Counted from the stretch's first letter, positions 43,382 to 52,509 are shown. The stretch is DNA of 64,000 nucleotides from Chryseobacterium camelliae (GCF_002770595.1 NZ_CP022986.1:3038001-3102000); one strand, 5' to 3'. The notes: a model not told the origin generated them from the sequence alone. A program made the numbers and translations.

Positions 43382-43525
43382 AATGTAAACTGCTGTGAAT
43401 AGAAAAGGCTTACTGAGCTTTAATAAGCCAATATAAAATTGAAAATTTAATTTCAGTATTAAGATGCATCCACGACCAGAAAATCCTGATGTGAACCATG
43501 ATGATAAGTAAGAAAACCTGATGGA

Positions 43526-43825
43526 TTATGCCTCCGGAGGAGGAGAAAAAATAGTGAGTAAGGGTGAAAGATGAAAGGAATCATCAATCAGTACAAAAGA
43601 ACGGTCTTCCAGGGAAGGCTCAAAAAACTTCAGATAGTCATAGACATTCAGAGGTTTGGGAAGTGTCTTTTCGTAAACAGTAAAAGAGGTAGGATGGGAG
43701 TGAGGCTCTTCTTCATTGATCACGATATTTGTCTGGGTAAGGTCCCAGCCCAATACCGCGGCAATACTTGGTAAAGCCGTGAAATTCAGGAAAAACAATA
43801 ATGTTACAATACTCCAGAGTTTCAT
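43526..43825 (-). CDS. Small membrane or secreted protein in the carbonic anhydrase operon, unrecognised
   Basis: 99 residues from the ATG at 43825 (MKLWSIVTLLFFLNF); the longer frame would overlap the upstream gene and start with charged residues. One hydrophobic segment at about 4-24 (signal or anchor, ending ALPSIAAVLGW), then a short exported part with TNIVINEEEPHSHPTSF, a His/Glu-rich stretch that could bind metal, and a Pro-rich end (FSPPPEA). It starts 20 bases after the Can-type gene, so it belongs to the operon. Function unknown; a partner of the transporter or anhydrase is plausible. Confidence 0.65.
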   Translation of the reverse strand: MKLWSIVTLLFFLNFTALPSIAAVLGWDLTQTNIVINEEEPHSHPTSFTVYEKTLPKPLNVYDYLKFFEPSLEDRSFVLIDDSFHLSPLLTIFSPPPEA

Positions 43826-43845
43826 TTTACTTTTTTTTTGAAAAA

Positions 43846-44514
43846 CTACTGCGTTTTTCTGCTCATCACCCAATCTGAACTGGTAAGGTTATAGATCTTC
43901 TGGATATCTTTCAGGATCTTCTCGAAATCAATCTCCAGGTCTATGATTTTACCGGTTCTTAAGTCGAACACCCAGCCGTGTACCACAGGATATTCTTCCA
44001 GAATATACCGCTCCTGCACACAGGCCATTTTAATAACGTTGATGCATTGCTCCTGAACATTTAATTCCACAAGCCTGTCATAACGTTTGGCGTCATCTTT
44101 AATAGCATCCAGCTCGCTTTGGTGGATCCGGTATACATCGCGGATGTTTCTCAGCCAAGGATTCAGCAATCCGAGATCCTGAGGCGTCATCGCGGCTTTT
44201 ACCCCACCGCAGTTGTAATGCCCGCAGACAATAATGTGTTTTACCTTCAGGTGCTCTACTGCATACTGGATTACGGCTGTTGAGCTCATATCCAGTGTAT
44301 TCACAATATTCGCAATGTTCCTGTGGACGAACACTTCGCCCGGTTTTGCTCCCATAAGCTCTTCTGCTGTAGCCCTGCTGTCTGAACATCCGATGTAAAG
44401 ATACTCAGGATTCTGGGTTTTTGCAAGTTCTTCAAAGAAGCCCGGGTTGTCTGCAATTTTAGATTCTACCCACTTTCTGTTGTTTTCGAAAATAACTTCG
44501 TACGATTGTGCCAT
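43846..44514 (-). CDS. can: Beta-class carbonic anhydrase, Can type
   Basis: 222 residues, closely following E. coli Can along its length (NPGFFEELAKTQNPEYLYIG, VHRNIANIVNTLDMSSTAV, HVWVFDLRTG-like end). Zinc and dyad residues: Cys43, Asp45, Arg47 in CSDSRATAEE, His99 and Cys102 in GHYNCGGVKAA. It hydrates CO2 to bicarbonate in the cytoplasm. It heads the reverse operon with the small protein, the SulP transporter and the second carbonic anhydrase. Confidence 0.94.
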   Translation of the reverse strand: MAQSYEVIFENNRKWVESKIADNPGFFEELAKTQNPEYLYIGCSDSRATAEELMGAKPGEVFVHRNIANIVNTLDMSSTAVIQYAVEHLKVKHIIVCGHYNCGGVKAAMTPQDLGLLNPWLRNIRDVYRIHQSELDAIKDDAKRYDRLVELNVQEQCINVIKMACVQERYILEEYPVVHGWVFDLRTGKIIDLEIDFEKILKDIQKIYNLTSSDWVMSRKTQ

Positions 44515-44579
44515 AATATAATAATTATTTATTTCGTTTAAATTATTTCCAAATTCAATAGACTAAATCAATAACGCTA

Positions 44580-44587
44580 CAAAAATA
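44580..44587 (-). promoter_or_regulatory. Possible -7 box (TATTTTTG) for the carbonic anhydrase-SulP operon
   Basis: Reverse-strand TATTTTTG fits TAnnTTTG, 65 bases before the can ATG, in an AT-rich gap shared with the divergent AraC-type gene. Confidence 0.4.
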
Positions 44588-44790
44588 TTATTTTTGATCA
44601 GAAAATCACCATCTTTAACAAATTTTAAGACTCTAATGTGAATAAAGTCATATCCAATTTTTAAGAATTGAGGGTTAACCAACAGGTATTTAAAAACGTA
44701 AGATTATGCATATATCAGCAAGAACCAAAGAGCTTAAACTTTTTGTTAGCATAAAAAGATTTACCGGAATTCTACCAATATCTTGTTCTC

Positions 44791-45930
44791 ATGCCTGAAT
44801 CTTTCCTATATCCATTATCTCCTGTTTTTTACCTGGCAGGGATTTTTATTGCTTTTTTTGCCTCACTCCTGATACTGGGAAAAGCAGGAAAGGCTAAAGC
44901 GGACTATATACTGGCTTTGTGGTTTATCATTATAGGTGTGCACCTCATCTTTTTTGTCTGGCTTCTATCAGGAACATATATCAGGTTTCCTTATTTTCTC
45001 GGTCTCGAAATACCGTTTCCTTTGATTCATGGTCCAATACTTTATCTCTACGTGAGATCACTCACAGATAGCCGTCAAGACAGAAATATGGGTTGGGTTC
45101 ATCTGATTCCGGTCTTGATCGTGTACATGATTTTAGCAGAATTTTTCATGTTGACTCCGGAAGAAAAACTAAGGATATATAAAGACGGAGGAGGCAATTA
45201 CAGGACATTAAGGAAATATATCAGCATTTTAGTGATCATATCAGGGATTCTGTATGTGATCCTGAGTTTCCTTGCTGTTAAAAACTACAGAAAAAGAATT
45301 TCAGGTTTGTATTCCAATACGGAGAAGATCAGCCTGAAGTGGCTCTACTATCTTATAACAGCAATAGGATTGATATGGATTGCCGTTATTCTTAAAAATG
45401 ATGTTCTGATTTTTTCATTGGTTGTTATGTTTATACTTTCGGCTGCCTATTTCGGGATTACTCACATAGGGATTCTTAATGAACAGAGGATTAACAAAGC
45501 AGAGAATAGGGAAAACGTTATAAATAAGGCCGTATCATCAGTTTCAAAATATGAAAACACTTTTGCAGGTGAAGACACTTTACAGGCTATTTACCATCAG
45601 CTAACGATGAAAATGGAAAAGGAAAAACTGTTCATGGATCCTGAGTTAAATCTGAATTATGTGGCAAAGATTCTGGAAGTACATCCTAACCTGCTTTCCC
45701 AGACCATCAACTTCATTGAAAATAAAAATTTTTACGATTATATCAACCGTCAGCGTATTGAAGAGTTCAAAAGGATATCCGTGTTACCTGAAAATGATAA
45801 GTTCACTATTTTATCTCTCGCATTTGAAAGCGGCTTTAACTCCAAAACTTCATTTAACAGAAATTTTAAAAAGTATACGGGCTGCTCACCCAGGGAGTTC
45901 TTAAAAAACAAAAACGTCAGCGTAGAATAA
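44791..45930 (+). CDS. Membrane-anchored AraC-family regulator
   Basis: 379 residues. Residues about 1-235 hold seven or eight hydrophobic segments (PVFYLAGIFIAFFASLLILG, ILALWFIIIGVHLIFFVWLL, and so on); residues about 270-375 form an AraC/XylS double helix-turn-helix (LNLNYVAKILEVHPNLLSQTIN, then FTILSLAFESGFNSKTSFNRNFKKYTGCSPREF). This layout occurs in Bacteroidota as 7TM-linked regulators that sense an envelope signal. It diverges from the carbonic anhydrase operon, which it might control, and is followed by a DUF2306 gene. Confidence 0.9.
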   Translation: MPESFLYPLSPVFYLAGIFIAFFASLLILGKAGKAKADYILALWFIIIGVHLIFFVWLLSGTYIRFPYFLGLEIPFPLIHGPILYLYVRSLTDSRQDRNMGWVHLIPVLIVYMILAEFFMLTPEEKLRIYKDGGGNYRTLRKYISILVIISGILYVILSFLAVKNYRKRISGLYSNTEKISLKWLYYLITAIGLIWIAVILKNDVLIFSLVVMFILSAAYFGITHIGILNEQRINKAENRENVINKAVSSVSKYENTFAGEDTLQAIYHQLTMKMEKEKLFMDPELNLNYVAKILEVHPNLLSQTINFIENKNFYDYINRQRIEEFKRISVLPENDKFTILSLAFESGFNSKTSFNRNFKKYTGCSPREFLKNKNVSVE

Positions 45931-46046
45931 TGAATATAAAATGTAACTGATTGATTGTTAGAGGTGAGTAAATTTGTGCCACCTTTCATTCTGGTACGGT
46001 TAAGACCTTTTTAATGTGCACCTTTACAAAAAATTATTCAGGTATT

Positions 46047-46649
46047 ATGAAAAAATTACTTTTTGCAACCATGTGCATATTGGCTTTGCTGGTAGGTGCC
46101 TATCCCTTGCTATATGCTTTTGTTGAGTCTAAATATACCTTTCTGAGCTCCAAGTCTCCCGAAGTTCTTCATAATATCATTTGGAAAACAGCTTTTCTTG
46201 CCCACATCATTTTCGGTGGATTGGCACTTTTCATAGGCTGGCGGCAGTTCGGGCCTTCATTCAGAAGCAAATATACCGGCCTGCATAGGGTGATCGGGAA
46301 GATCTACGTAACTGCGGCCATCATCAGTTCTGTATCTGCAGTGTATATGGGCTTCTATGCAAACGGTGGCCTGGTATCAGAAACAGGATTTATCATATTA
46401 GGAATTACCTGGCTGATGACTACGGCCATAGCGGTGGCTAAAATCAGAAACGGACAGGTCATTCAACACCAGCAGTTAATGACGTACAGCTATGCGTGTG
46501 CATTTGCAGCGGTAACCCTGAGAATTTGGTATCCCCTGTTGATACGAATGACTGGTGATCCTGTTAATTCCTATAGTATTGTGGCATGGCTGTGCTGGGT
46601 TCCTAATGTATTGACCGCTTATTTTCTGAACAGGAGCGTGAGAGCGTAA
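46047..46649 (+). CDS. DUF2306 membrane protein
   Basis: 200 residues from the ATG at 46047 (MKKLLFATMCILALLVGAYPL), preferred over a GTG 33 bases upstream. About six hydrophobic segments with His residues at helix ends (LAHIIFGGLALFIGWRQFG, GLHRVIGKIYV, QHQQLMTYSYACAFAAVTLRIWYPL), the pattern of DUF2306. Function unknown; the conserved His suggest haem or metal handling, as an inference. It follows the AraC-type gene by 116 bases on the same strand. Confidence 0.82.
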   Translation: MKKLLFATMCILALLVGAYPLLYAFVESKYTFLSSKSPEVLHNIIWKTAFLAHIIFGGLALFIGWRQFGPSFRSKYTGLHRVIGKIYVTAAIISSVSAVYMGFYANGGLVSETGFIILGITWLMTTAIAVAKIRNGQVIQHQQLMTYSYACAFAAVTLRIWYPLLIRMTGDPVNSYSIVAWLCWVPNVLTAYFLNRSVRA

Positions 46650-46724
46650 ATTCTGAATAAACGGAATATAGATTCTGTGACACCGCATCTTCATTCAGAA
46701 AGATCAATTAAAAGCAGCTGTAAA

Positions 46725-47282
46725 TCAGACTTTATTATTGATATACCCTTCTGTTGCCTCAGGATTAGAGTATATTTTGGCAGGATTCCCCACCACGACG
46801 GAATGCGGCGGCACATCAAAATTTACATAGGCATTCGGAGCGATAAGCACATTGTCTCCGATGGTAATGCCTCCTACGATTACGGCATTGGCGCCGATCC
46901 ACACTTCGTTGCCGATGACCGGAATACCTGCATTCTTCCCGCGGTTCTGCTGGCCGACGGTAACGCCCTGGGCGATATTGCAGTTTTTCCCGATTTTTGT
47001 ACGCGGGTTGATCACCAGGCTTCCCCAGTGTCCCAGGTAAAACCCTTCCCCGATTTCAGTTTCCGGGTAAATCTGGAAACCGTATCTGATCTGGTAATGG
47101 CGTAGAATCCATCTCCACACCACATTCAGAACAAGGGTTTCACGATATTGTTGTGCTTTCCTGAATACGTAGATGAAATGCAGGTTCGGGTTGATGCATT
47201 TTGCCCAGATTCCCATTGTGGAAAGCCATTGGCCGCTTTCCCGGTAAAAATCTTTCTGGAGGATAGAATGGTGGTCTGCCAT
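46725..47282 (-). CDS. Serine-acetyltransferase-like hexapeptide acyltransferase
   Basis: 185 residues. C-terminal left-handed beta helix with hexapeptide turns (ETEIGEGFYLGHWGSLVINP, IAQGVTVGQ, VWIGANAVIVGGITIGDNV, NAYVNFDVPPHSVVVGNPAKI), CysE-like. The catalytic His is in GHWGS. The N-terminal part is helical (VVWRWILRHYQIRYGF). It most likely transfers an acetyl group to a sugar. It is the last gene of the left reverse-strand block of the polysaccharide locus, 8 bases after the GT4 gene. Confidence 0.85.
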   Translation of the reverse strand: MADHHSILQKDFYRESGQWLSTMGIWAKCINPNLHFIYVFRKAQQYRETLVLNVVWRWILRHYQIRYGFQIYPETEIGEGFYLGHWGSLVINPRTKIGKNCNIAQGVTVGQQNRGKNAGIPVIGNEVWIGANAVIVGGITIGDNVLIAPNAYVNFDVPPHSVVVGNPAKIYSNPEATEGYINNKV

Positions 47283-47290
47283 AAAAATAT

Positions 47291-48469
47291 TTATTGATCA
47301 GGATTAGAAGGTAAATTAAAAAGAGACTCTAACACTGAAACAATCCCGGAAACGGAATTTTCAAGCGTGAAAGGCATCTCGTAATGATTCAGGCGTTCAA
47401 CGTACGGTTCAAACACTTGCGGCTGAGCCAAAGCTTTTTTCATCCCCGTATAAATCCCTGCTTCGGAATTCTCCACCAGCATGCCTAATGCGCCATTCAT
47501 CAGCATTTCGCCTGCTCCTGAAACCTCAGTGGCGATGATTTTCTTTTTCAGGGTAATAGCTTCAAAAAGTACCGTCGGAAAACCTTCATACCTCGAACTC
47601 AGCATATAGAAATCTGCCTGTTTAAAATAGGGATAAGGATTATCTGTAAAGCCCAGCATGGTTACGGTTTCGTCCAGTGCAAGATCAGATTGCAGTTTTC
47701 TGATGTTATCAAAATCATATCCGTCTCCCACAATCAGAATCTTATGCCTGAATCCTTCATCCAAAAGCCTTTTGTGAACTTTCAGCAAACGGTCGAAACC
47801 TTTTTGGGGAAAAACCGTTCCTACTGAAAGAAAGGTGGGTACGGACTTATCGAATTCATAATTCAGCACCGGCTCTTCGGCTTTGGCTATAAATTCCCCG
47901 GTGTCCAGGGGATTGTATATTTTGATGATCTTCCGGTGTTCCGCATCATTTTGGGCCAGGCTGTGAAAATGCTGTTCGATCTTTTCTGAAATCACCATAA
48001 TCCGGTCAAACCCGAAAAATTTCCGGATCTCTTTTTCCGTGTAGCCTTTTACCCGGGAAAGGTCATTATGGATCCAGACGATTTTTTTTGATGATTTCAG
48101 CGGGGACTTCAGGATTTCATCGCGCATTCCGTGGATGGCCGCAAATTCGATGTCGTATTTTTTATTTTTCAGTTTCCCTTTGTAAAGAAGGCGCGGAAAT
48201 CTTTTAAGCATTCCCTGGTAGAGTACCCTTGCAGCCTTCTTAGGGATTTCGTGTGGCCTGTTAGTCGTAATCATTTCCCCTTTGTTCAGATATAGGATAT
48301 TGATCCATTCCGGGACATCCGCCAGGTATTTTCCGGAATAAAGATTGAGCAGCAGATCGATTTCATACTGATCCCGGGGAAGGTTTTTAAGCAGCGTCAC
48401 CAGGACCTTTTCTGCGCCGCCATGACGCAGGGAACCAATCCGGATGAGTATGTTCTTCTTTTCAGCCAT
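47291..48469 (-). CDS. GT4-family glycosyltransferase
   Basis: 392 residues with a GT-B fold. N-terminal IRIGSLRHGGAEKVLVTLLKNL matches the GT4 GGAE donor-side loop; the C-terminal half has FLSVGTVFPQKGFDRLLKVHKRL, KILIVGDG, VTMLGFTDNPYPYFKQADFYMLSSRYEGFPTVLFEA with the conserved E-x7-E. It transfers an activated sugar to the growing surface glycan on the cytoplasmic side. It abuts the upstream acyltransferase without a gap. Related to the GT4 protein at 49036. Confidence 0.92.
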   Translation of the reverse strand: MAEKKNILIRIGSLRHGGAEKVLVTLLKNLPRDQYEIDLLLNLYSGKYLADVPEWINILYLNKGEMITTNRPHEIPKKAARVLYQGMLKRFPRLLYKGKLKNKKYDIEFAAIHGMRDEILKSPLKSSKKIVWIHNDLSRVKGYTEKEIRKFFGFDRIMVISEKIEQHFHSLAQNDAEHRKIIKIYNPLDTGEFIAKAEEPVLNYEFDKSVPTFLSVGTVFPQKGFDRLLKVHKRLLDEGFRHKILIVGDGYDFDNIRKLQSDLALDETVTMLGFTDNPYPYFKQADFYMLSSRYEGFPTVLFEAITLKKKIIATEVSGAGEMLMNGALGMLVENSEAGIYTGMKKALAQPQVFEPYVERLNHYEMPFTLENSVSGIVSVLESLFNLPSNPDQ

Positions 48470-49033
48470 TTATTTCTTTACCGGTTTATAGGTGTGAGGG
48501 AGATGTTCTTTGATATAAGCTTCAAGCTTGGCTCTGTCCCGCTCCAGCTCACGCGGATACATGACATTATTGGCCAGGAGTTTATCCCCGTATTCCTTAA
48601 TGGTACAGATGTATTTGGCAGGCACGCCCGCATACACCGTTCCGCTGGGCATGGAGGAGGTTAAGATAGATCCTGCTCCCAGAACACAGTTGTCGCCCAT
48701 TTCCACGCCGAGCATGATGGTGGTATCGGCACCGATCAGGCACTGTTTACCGATTTTTATCCTCCCGAAAGTACGCACATCTTTATATTCATCAAAGAAA
48801 TGCAGGGCGTTTTGTCCACCGTCATGGTTCACAAACCGTACATTATTGGAAAATGTTGTATCGTCCCCGATCTCAATCAGGAAACATTCCGTTCCGAACT
48901 GGGGAACCTCTACAAAACGCACATTTTTCCCTACTTTCAGCCCTTTTGATAAGCAGATCTTAAGATAGATCTTCTGGATCATGAACTGATAGGTCGTATG
49001 TATTTTCAGCAGGGCACGGTATAATAAAAGCAT
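48470..49033 (-). CDS. Hexapeptide acyltransferase
   Basis: 187 residues, a DapH/WbbJ-type left-handed beta helix: KNVRFVEVPQFG, IGDDTTFSNNVRFVNHDGG with the catalytic His, KIGKQCLIGADTTIMLGVEMGDNCVLGAGSIL, and GVPAKYI near the end. A short helical N-terminus precedes. Probable O- or N-acetyltransferase for a sugar. Its stop is immediately followed by the start of the GT4 gene, and the next upstream gene ends 2 bases before its ATG. Confidence 0.87.
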   Translation of the reverse strand: MLLLYRALLKIHTTYQFMIQKIYLKICLSKGLKVGKNVRFVEVPQFGTECFLIEIGDDTTFSNNVRFVNHDGGQNALHFFDEYKDVRTFGRIKIGKQCLIGADTTIMLGVEMGDNCVLGAGSILTSSMPSGTVYAGVPAKYICTIKEYGDKLLANNVMYPRELERDRAKLEAYIKEHLPHTYKPVKK

Positions 49034-49035
49034 GC

Positions 49036-50187
49036 TTATTTTTTTACTAAATTAAGGATCATTTTTTCAATATCGCTGAAGATCTTCCGGTTGTCAAACT
49101 GTTCTTCGATATCGGCCAGGTTTTTTCTGATCTGTTCTGTGAGCTCCGGGTCCGTTAAAAACCTTTGCATAGCCTCATACATCTCATCTGTATCATAATT
49201 GATCAGACAACCTGTAATGCCGTCCTGGATCATTTCCGGAATATCTCCTGTACGCGTAGCGATAACAGGTTTCTGAAGAAGAAGCGCCTCGGCAATAACC
49301 AAGGGCCATGCTTCAGATTCTGACGGAAGAATGAAATAATCTGCATGCTTAACATACCGATAGGGATTCATCTTGTTTCCTGCCAGGATGAACGTATCTT
49401 CTACTTGGTCAGCTGTAATCTGTGCTGTCAGATTATGAAGTTCTTCCCCGTCACCCACTACGATCACCGAATGATGGAACCCTTCACGGATCAGTCTCGT
49501 ATGGGCTTCAATCAGCTTATGGTATCCTTTTCTGGAATGCAGCCGGCCGATGGAGATAAACACCGGTCCTGACGGGAATTCGCCCATCGGTTCATCCGCT
49601 TTCCTTTTAATTTCTTCTACAGGAATAGCATTGATGATCACTTCTTCCGGAGGGTAAGCGAGATCCGGATAATACTGATGCATCATATCCTTGATTTTCT
49701 GCGAACAGTAGACCATTTGGTCAAATTCCGGGAAATGCTTCAGGATTCCGGGAACCAGCGGCTGCAGCTTCGGCAGGCTGATCTCGGAATGGAACCAGCC
49801 TATTTTTTTTGAGTTTTTGTTGGTAGAATGAAGCACCGCTGCAAAATCCCCATACGTCATCCCGATTTCCACATCGTACTGTTCTCCCAGAAGCTGATCG
49901 GCGATAGCAGGGTTTTTCTGGATCTGTCTGAGCTTCAGCCTTCTTTGGATCAGCTGGATTTTCCGGATGATAGTATTTCCAGAAAAGTCTTCCCTGCCGG
50001 GGGTAAGGGATACTTTCCGTACATGATCAGGAAATTCGTCCCGCAGTTCTCCCTGATTGATGTTGAGGCAGACCGTCATCTCGAATTTTTCTCTGTCAAG
50101 ATTGTTAAGGATGCTCAGCATTACTTTTTCCACGCCGCCCATTTCCATGGAACGGTGCCTGAAGAGCAGTTTTATTTTTTCTGACAT
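49036..50187 (-). CDS. GT4-family glycosyltransferase
   Basis: 383 residues from the ATG at 50187 (MSEKIKLLFRHRSMEMGG); an upstream TTG is rejected. GT-B fold: MEMGGVEKVMLSILNNL at the start, then VFISIGRLHSRKGYHKLIEAHTRL, HSVIVVGDGEEL, TFILAGNKMNPYRYVKHADYFILPSESEAWPLVIAEAL with the conserved E-x7-E. It is similar over its length to the GT4 protein at 47291, suggesting an old duplication. Cytoplasmic sugar transfer. Confidence 0.92.
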   Translation of the reverse strand: MSEKIKLLFRHRSMEMGGVEKVMLSILNNLDREKFEMTVCLNINQGELRDEFPDHVRKVSLTPGREDFSGNTIIRKIQLIQRRLKLRQIQKNPAIADQLLGEQYDVEIGMTYGDFAAVLHSTNKNSKKIGWFHSEISLPKLQPLVPGILKHFPEFDQMVYCSQKIKDMMHQYYPDLAYPPEEVIINAIPVEEIKRKADEPMGEFPSGPVFISIGRLHSRKGYHKLIEAHTRLIREGFHHSVIVVGDGEELHNLTAQITADQVEDTFILAGNKMNPYRYVKHADYFILPSESEAWPLVIAEALLLQKPVIATRTGDIPEMIQDGITGCLINYDTDEMYEAMQRFLTDPELTEQIRKNLADIEEQFDNRKIFSDIEKMILNLVKK

Positions 50188-50201
50188 AGGCTCGGTCTTA
50201 T

Positions 50202-51035
50202 CTAATACTTCCTGCAAAATAACAGGATTTTTTTCTTTATCCTGAACAGGATTTTATTCTGATAATCCAGCAAAGCAAATACCTCATCAGGATGGGTATA
50301 GCTTTCTGGGATCTTTTTTCCGTGTATGTTGCTCAGCTGCCTCCGCTTCATGGCTGCCATGATCACCCGGGCAAAATAATCATGGGATCTGGCCTTATTG
50401 CTGTTTTGCGAAATACCTTCTGCATGCATGCGGTACAGGTAATGCGGTTCATTAATGAAGTATACTTTACCTTTTTCATACATTTTAAGATACAGGTCCT
50501 GGTCTTCAGCAATTTTAAGTTCCGGGTTCATCTTTTCCGTCAGGTTATATATATCCTTCCGGAAAGTAACAAAATGGGCGATCTGAACGGGACAGTTGAA
50601 AAAGAAGGGATCGCCGTTCAGTACCTGCATTCCGGACCTGAAAGGTTCTGTCGGATTCAGGTATTCGTCACATTTCATAAAGTAGGAATAGGTAAGCACA
50701 ATATCCCGGTCTTTTTTGTAAGCAGCTACTGCTGATGAGATGGCTTCCGGCTGTATGGCATCGTCAGGGTCCACAAAACCGCAGATATCACCTTCTGCCA
50801 GTTCTATCAGCTTGCTTTTGGTAATGCCTACACCGCTGTTGACCTCATTCCGGTAGATCTTAAAACGGCTGTCGGCACCGGTGAGTTTCCGGATAACTTC
50901 CAGGGAATCATCTGTGGAAGCATCATCAAGGATTACCGCTTCCCAGTCTGTATAGCTTTGCGCTATAATAGACCTGTAGCAGTCGGGGAAAAATTTACCG
51001 TTGTTATAGTTGGCGATAAGGATGGAGAATTTCAT
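50202..51035 (-). CDS. GT2-family glycosyltransferase
   Basis: 277 residues, GT-A fold. FSILIANYNNGKFFPDCYRSI at the start, the nucleotide-sugar-binding DDASTDDSL, and the metal-binding motif in CGFVDPDDAIQPEA (DPDD). Acceptor-side LKIAEDQDLYLKMYEKGKV contains the usual ED pair. It adds a sugar on the cytoplasmic side. It lies 14 bases upstream of the GT4 start and belongs to the same block. Confidence 0.92.
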   Translation of the reverse strand: MKFSILIANYNNGKFFPDCYRSIIAQSYTDWEAVILDDASTDDSLEVIRKLTGADSRFKIYRNEVNSGVGITKSKLIELAEGDICGFVDPDDAIQPEAISSAVAAYKKDRDIVLTYSYFMKCDEYLNPTEPFRSGMQVLNGDPFFFNCPVQIAHFVTFRKDIYNLTEKMNPELKIAEDQDLYLKMYEKGKVYFINEPHYLYRMHAEGISQNSNKARSHDYFARVIMAAMKRRQLSNIHGKKIPESYTHPDEVFALLDYQNKILFRIKKKILLFCRKY

Positions 51036-51070
51036 CAGCGGGTGTTTTGCCGTTACAAAGATGGGGAAAA

Positions 51071-51616
51071 TTATGCTCTTGTTTTCAAAAGCAGTTCCTG
51101 ACGGTTAACTACGGTAGTATTTGCAGGGATGTCACGATACACGGTGCATCCTGCTCCGATAATACAGTTATCTCCTATAGAAACGCCTTTGAGAACGGTT
51201 ACATTGCTTCCCAGCCAGCAGTTGTTGCCGATCCTGATGGGTGCCGTGCTAAAGTCTGAGTACGATATCCTGAATTCAGGAACCGTCTCGTAAGCATGGT
51301 TATGATCATATAATTTGACGTTCTCTCCAAACAGGGTATGATTGCCGATGAAAATGCTTTCCAGGCAGTTGATGGAACAGAAATTATTCATGAAAAAATC
51401 ATCACCGATATCGAGTCGTGCTTTTTTACCCACCAAAATATGGATATAGTTCCTGAATGATGCTCTGCTTCCAAGACTAACCTGCTCCAGATCAGGATCC
51501 AGAATGAAGTGATTGTCTGTACCGGAACGCAGGTCTTTCAGGGAAACGCGCGGGTGGCGCCTGAGAACAGACGCCTGACTTTTCCTCCGGATCTTTTCAA
51601 AAATGGTATACAGCAT
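51071..51616 (-). CDS. Hexapeptide acyltransferase, first gene of the left block
   Basis: 181 residues, left-handed beta helix (GSRASFRNYIHILVGKKARLDIGDDFFMNNFCSINC, IFIGNHTLFGENVKLYDHNHAY with the catalytic His, RIGNNCWLGSNVTVLKGVSIGDNCIIGAGCTVY). Resembles maltose/galactoside acetyltransferase-type enzymes of capsule loci. Reverse-strand -7 box TATCTTTG lies at 51650-51657. Confidence 0.87.
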   Translation of the reverse strand: MLYTIFEKIRRKSQASVLRRHPRVSLKDLRSGTDNHFILDPDLEQVSLGSRASFRNYIHILVGKKARLDIGDDFFMNNFCSINCLESIFIGNHTLFGENVKLYDHNHAYETVPEFRISYSDFSTAPIRIGNNCWLGSNVTVLKGVSIGDNCIIGAGCTVYRDIPANTTVVNRQELLLKTRA

Positions 51617-51649
51617 AAGCGATTTAAAATTTCATTCACATTTGTAGCA

Positions 51650-51657
51650 CAAAGATA
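51650..51657 (-). promoter_or_regulatory. -7 box (TATCTTTG) for the left polysaccharide block
   Basis: Reverse-strand TATCTTTG fits TAnnTTTG and ends 33 bases before the ATG at 51616, the first gene of a six-gene block. Confidence 0.5.
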
Positions 51658-51687
51658 AATGTTTTATGCCATTACCGTAAAAAATCT

Positions 51688-51695
51688 TATTTTTG
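51688..51695 (+). promoter_or_regulatory. -7 box (TATTTTTG) for the forward methyltransferase gene
   Basis: TATTTTTG fits TAnnTTTG and ends 18 bases before the ATG at 51714; it diverges from the box at 51650. Confidence 0.5.
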
Positions 51696-51713
51696 CCCAT
51701 TAAATTCAACACA

Positions 51714-52484
51714 ATGAGTGAAATATCCAGAGTTCTCAAAACATTCATCGCTTATCTGAATAGGCCGGACCTGTACCCTGAACTGGGCAGAAAAATCATA
51801 AAAAATACACTGAACAGGAAAAATGCTTTCAAAGGAAAAGAGAAAACGGGTTCATGGGCACAATTCAAAGCGGTTTCCCAGCATGAGGCCGTACAGCATC
51901 TTTTCGGAGCAGATACAGCCTCTTTCAGGAGCCGGTATGCTGACATTCTTGCCGGGGCTGCAAAGAAGGAACAGGAATGTCCCGTAAAAATGGGAGGAGC
52001 CGGAGCTTTGGAAATGATCTACTTTGCCTGTGAATATACTCAGGCTATAAACGTTGTTGAAACCGGTGTAGCCTACGGATGGTCGTCTCTGGCGGCACTT
52101 TTATCCCTGAAAAAGAGGGGAGGAACATTATACAGCTCGGATATGCCCTACCTGGCGCAGGATGGTGATCGCTATGTGGGATATGTAGTCCCTGAAGACC
52201 TGAAAGGACAATGGAAGCTGTTCCGTTTTGCAGACCGTGAATCGTTGCCGAAAATCTTCGCTGATAATCCTGTTTTTGATGTTGTGCATTATGATTCAGA
52301 TAAAAGCTATAACGGGAGGTTCTGGGCGTATCATGAACTGTATGCGCATTTGAGGAAAGGCGGGGTTTTTATCAGTGATGACATCGGAGACAACTCTGCG
52401 TATCAGGATTTCTGTGAAAAAAATACTATTGATTCCGTTGTCGTGGAATTCGAAGGGAAGTACGTCGGTATTTTCATTAAATAA
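51714..52484 (+). CDS. Class I SAM-dependent methyltransferase
   Basis: 256 residues from the ATG at 51714 (MSEISRVLKTF), preferred because a TTG upstream overlaps the -7 box. SAM-binding ETGVAYGWSSLAALLSL at about 123-139, then TLYSSDMPYLA and VVHYDSDKSYNGRFWAYHELYAHLRKGGVFISDDIG, like the MTase_24 group that includes capsule and rhamnosyl O-methyltransferases. It probably methylates a sugar residue of the surface glycan. One of two forward genes in an otherwise reverse locus. Confidence 0.88.
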   Translation: MSEISRVLKTFIAYLNRPDLYPELGRKIIKNTLNRKNAFKGKEKTGSWAQFKAVSQHEAVQHLFGADTASFRSRYADILAGAAKKEQECPVKMGGAGALEMIYFACEYTQAINVVETGVAYGWSSLAALLSLKKRGGTLYSSDMPYLAQDGDRYVGYVVPEDLKGQWKLFRFADRESLPKIFADNPVFDVVHYDSDKSYNGRFWAYHELYAHLRKGGVFISDDIGDNSAYQDFCEKNTIDSVVVEFEGKYVGIFIK

Positions 52485-52509
52485 CATCATCCAGGCTATT
52501 TTTTGATCC

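Noticed and set aside
46651..46700. Possible terminator between the DUF2306 gene and the acyltransferase gene
   Set aside because: The 8-bp arms are 34 bases apart and no T run follows.
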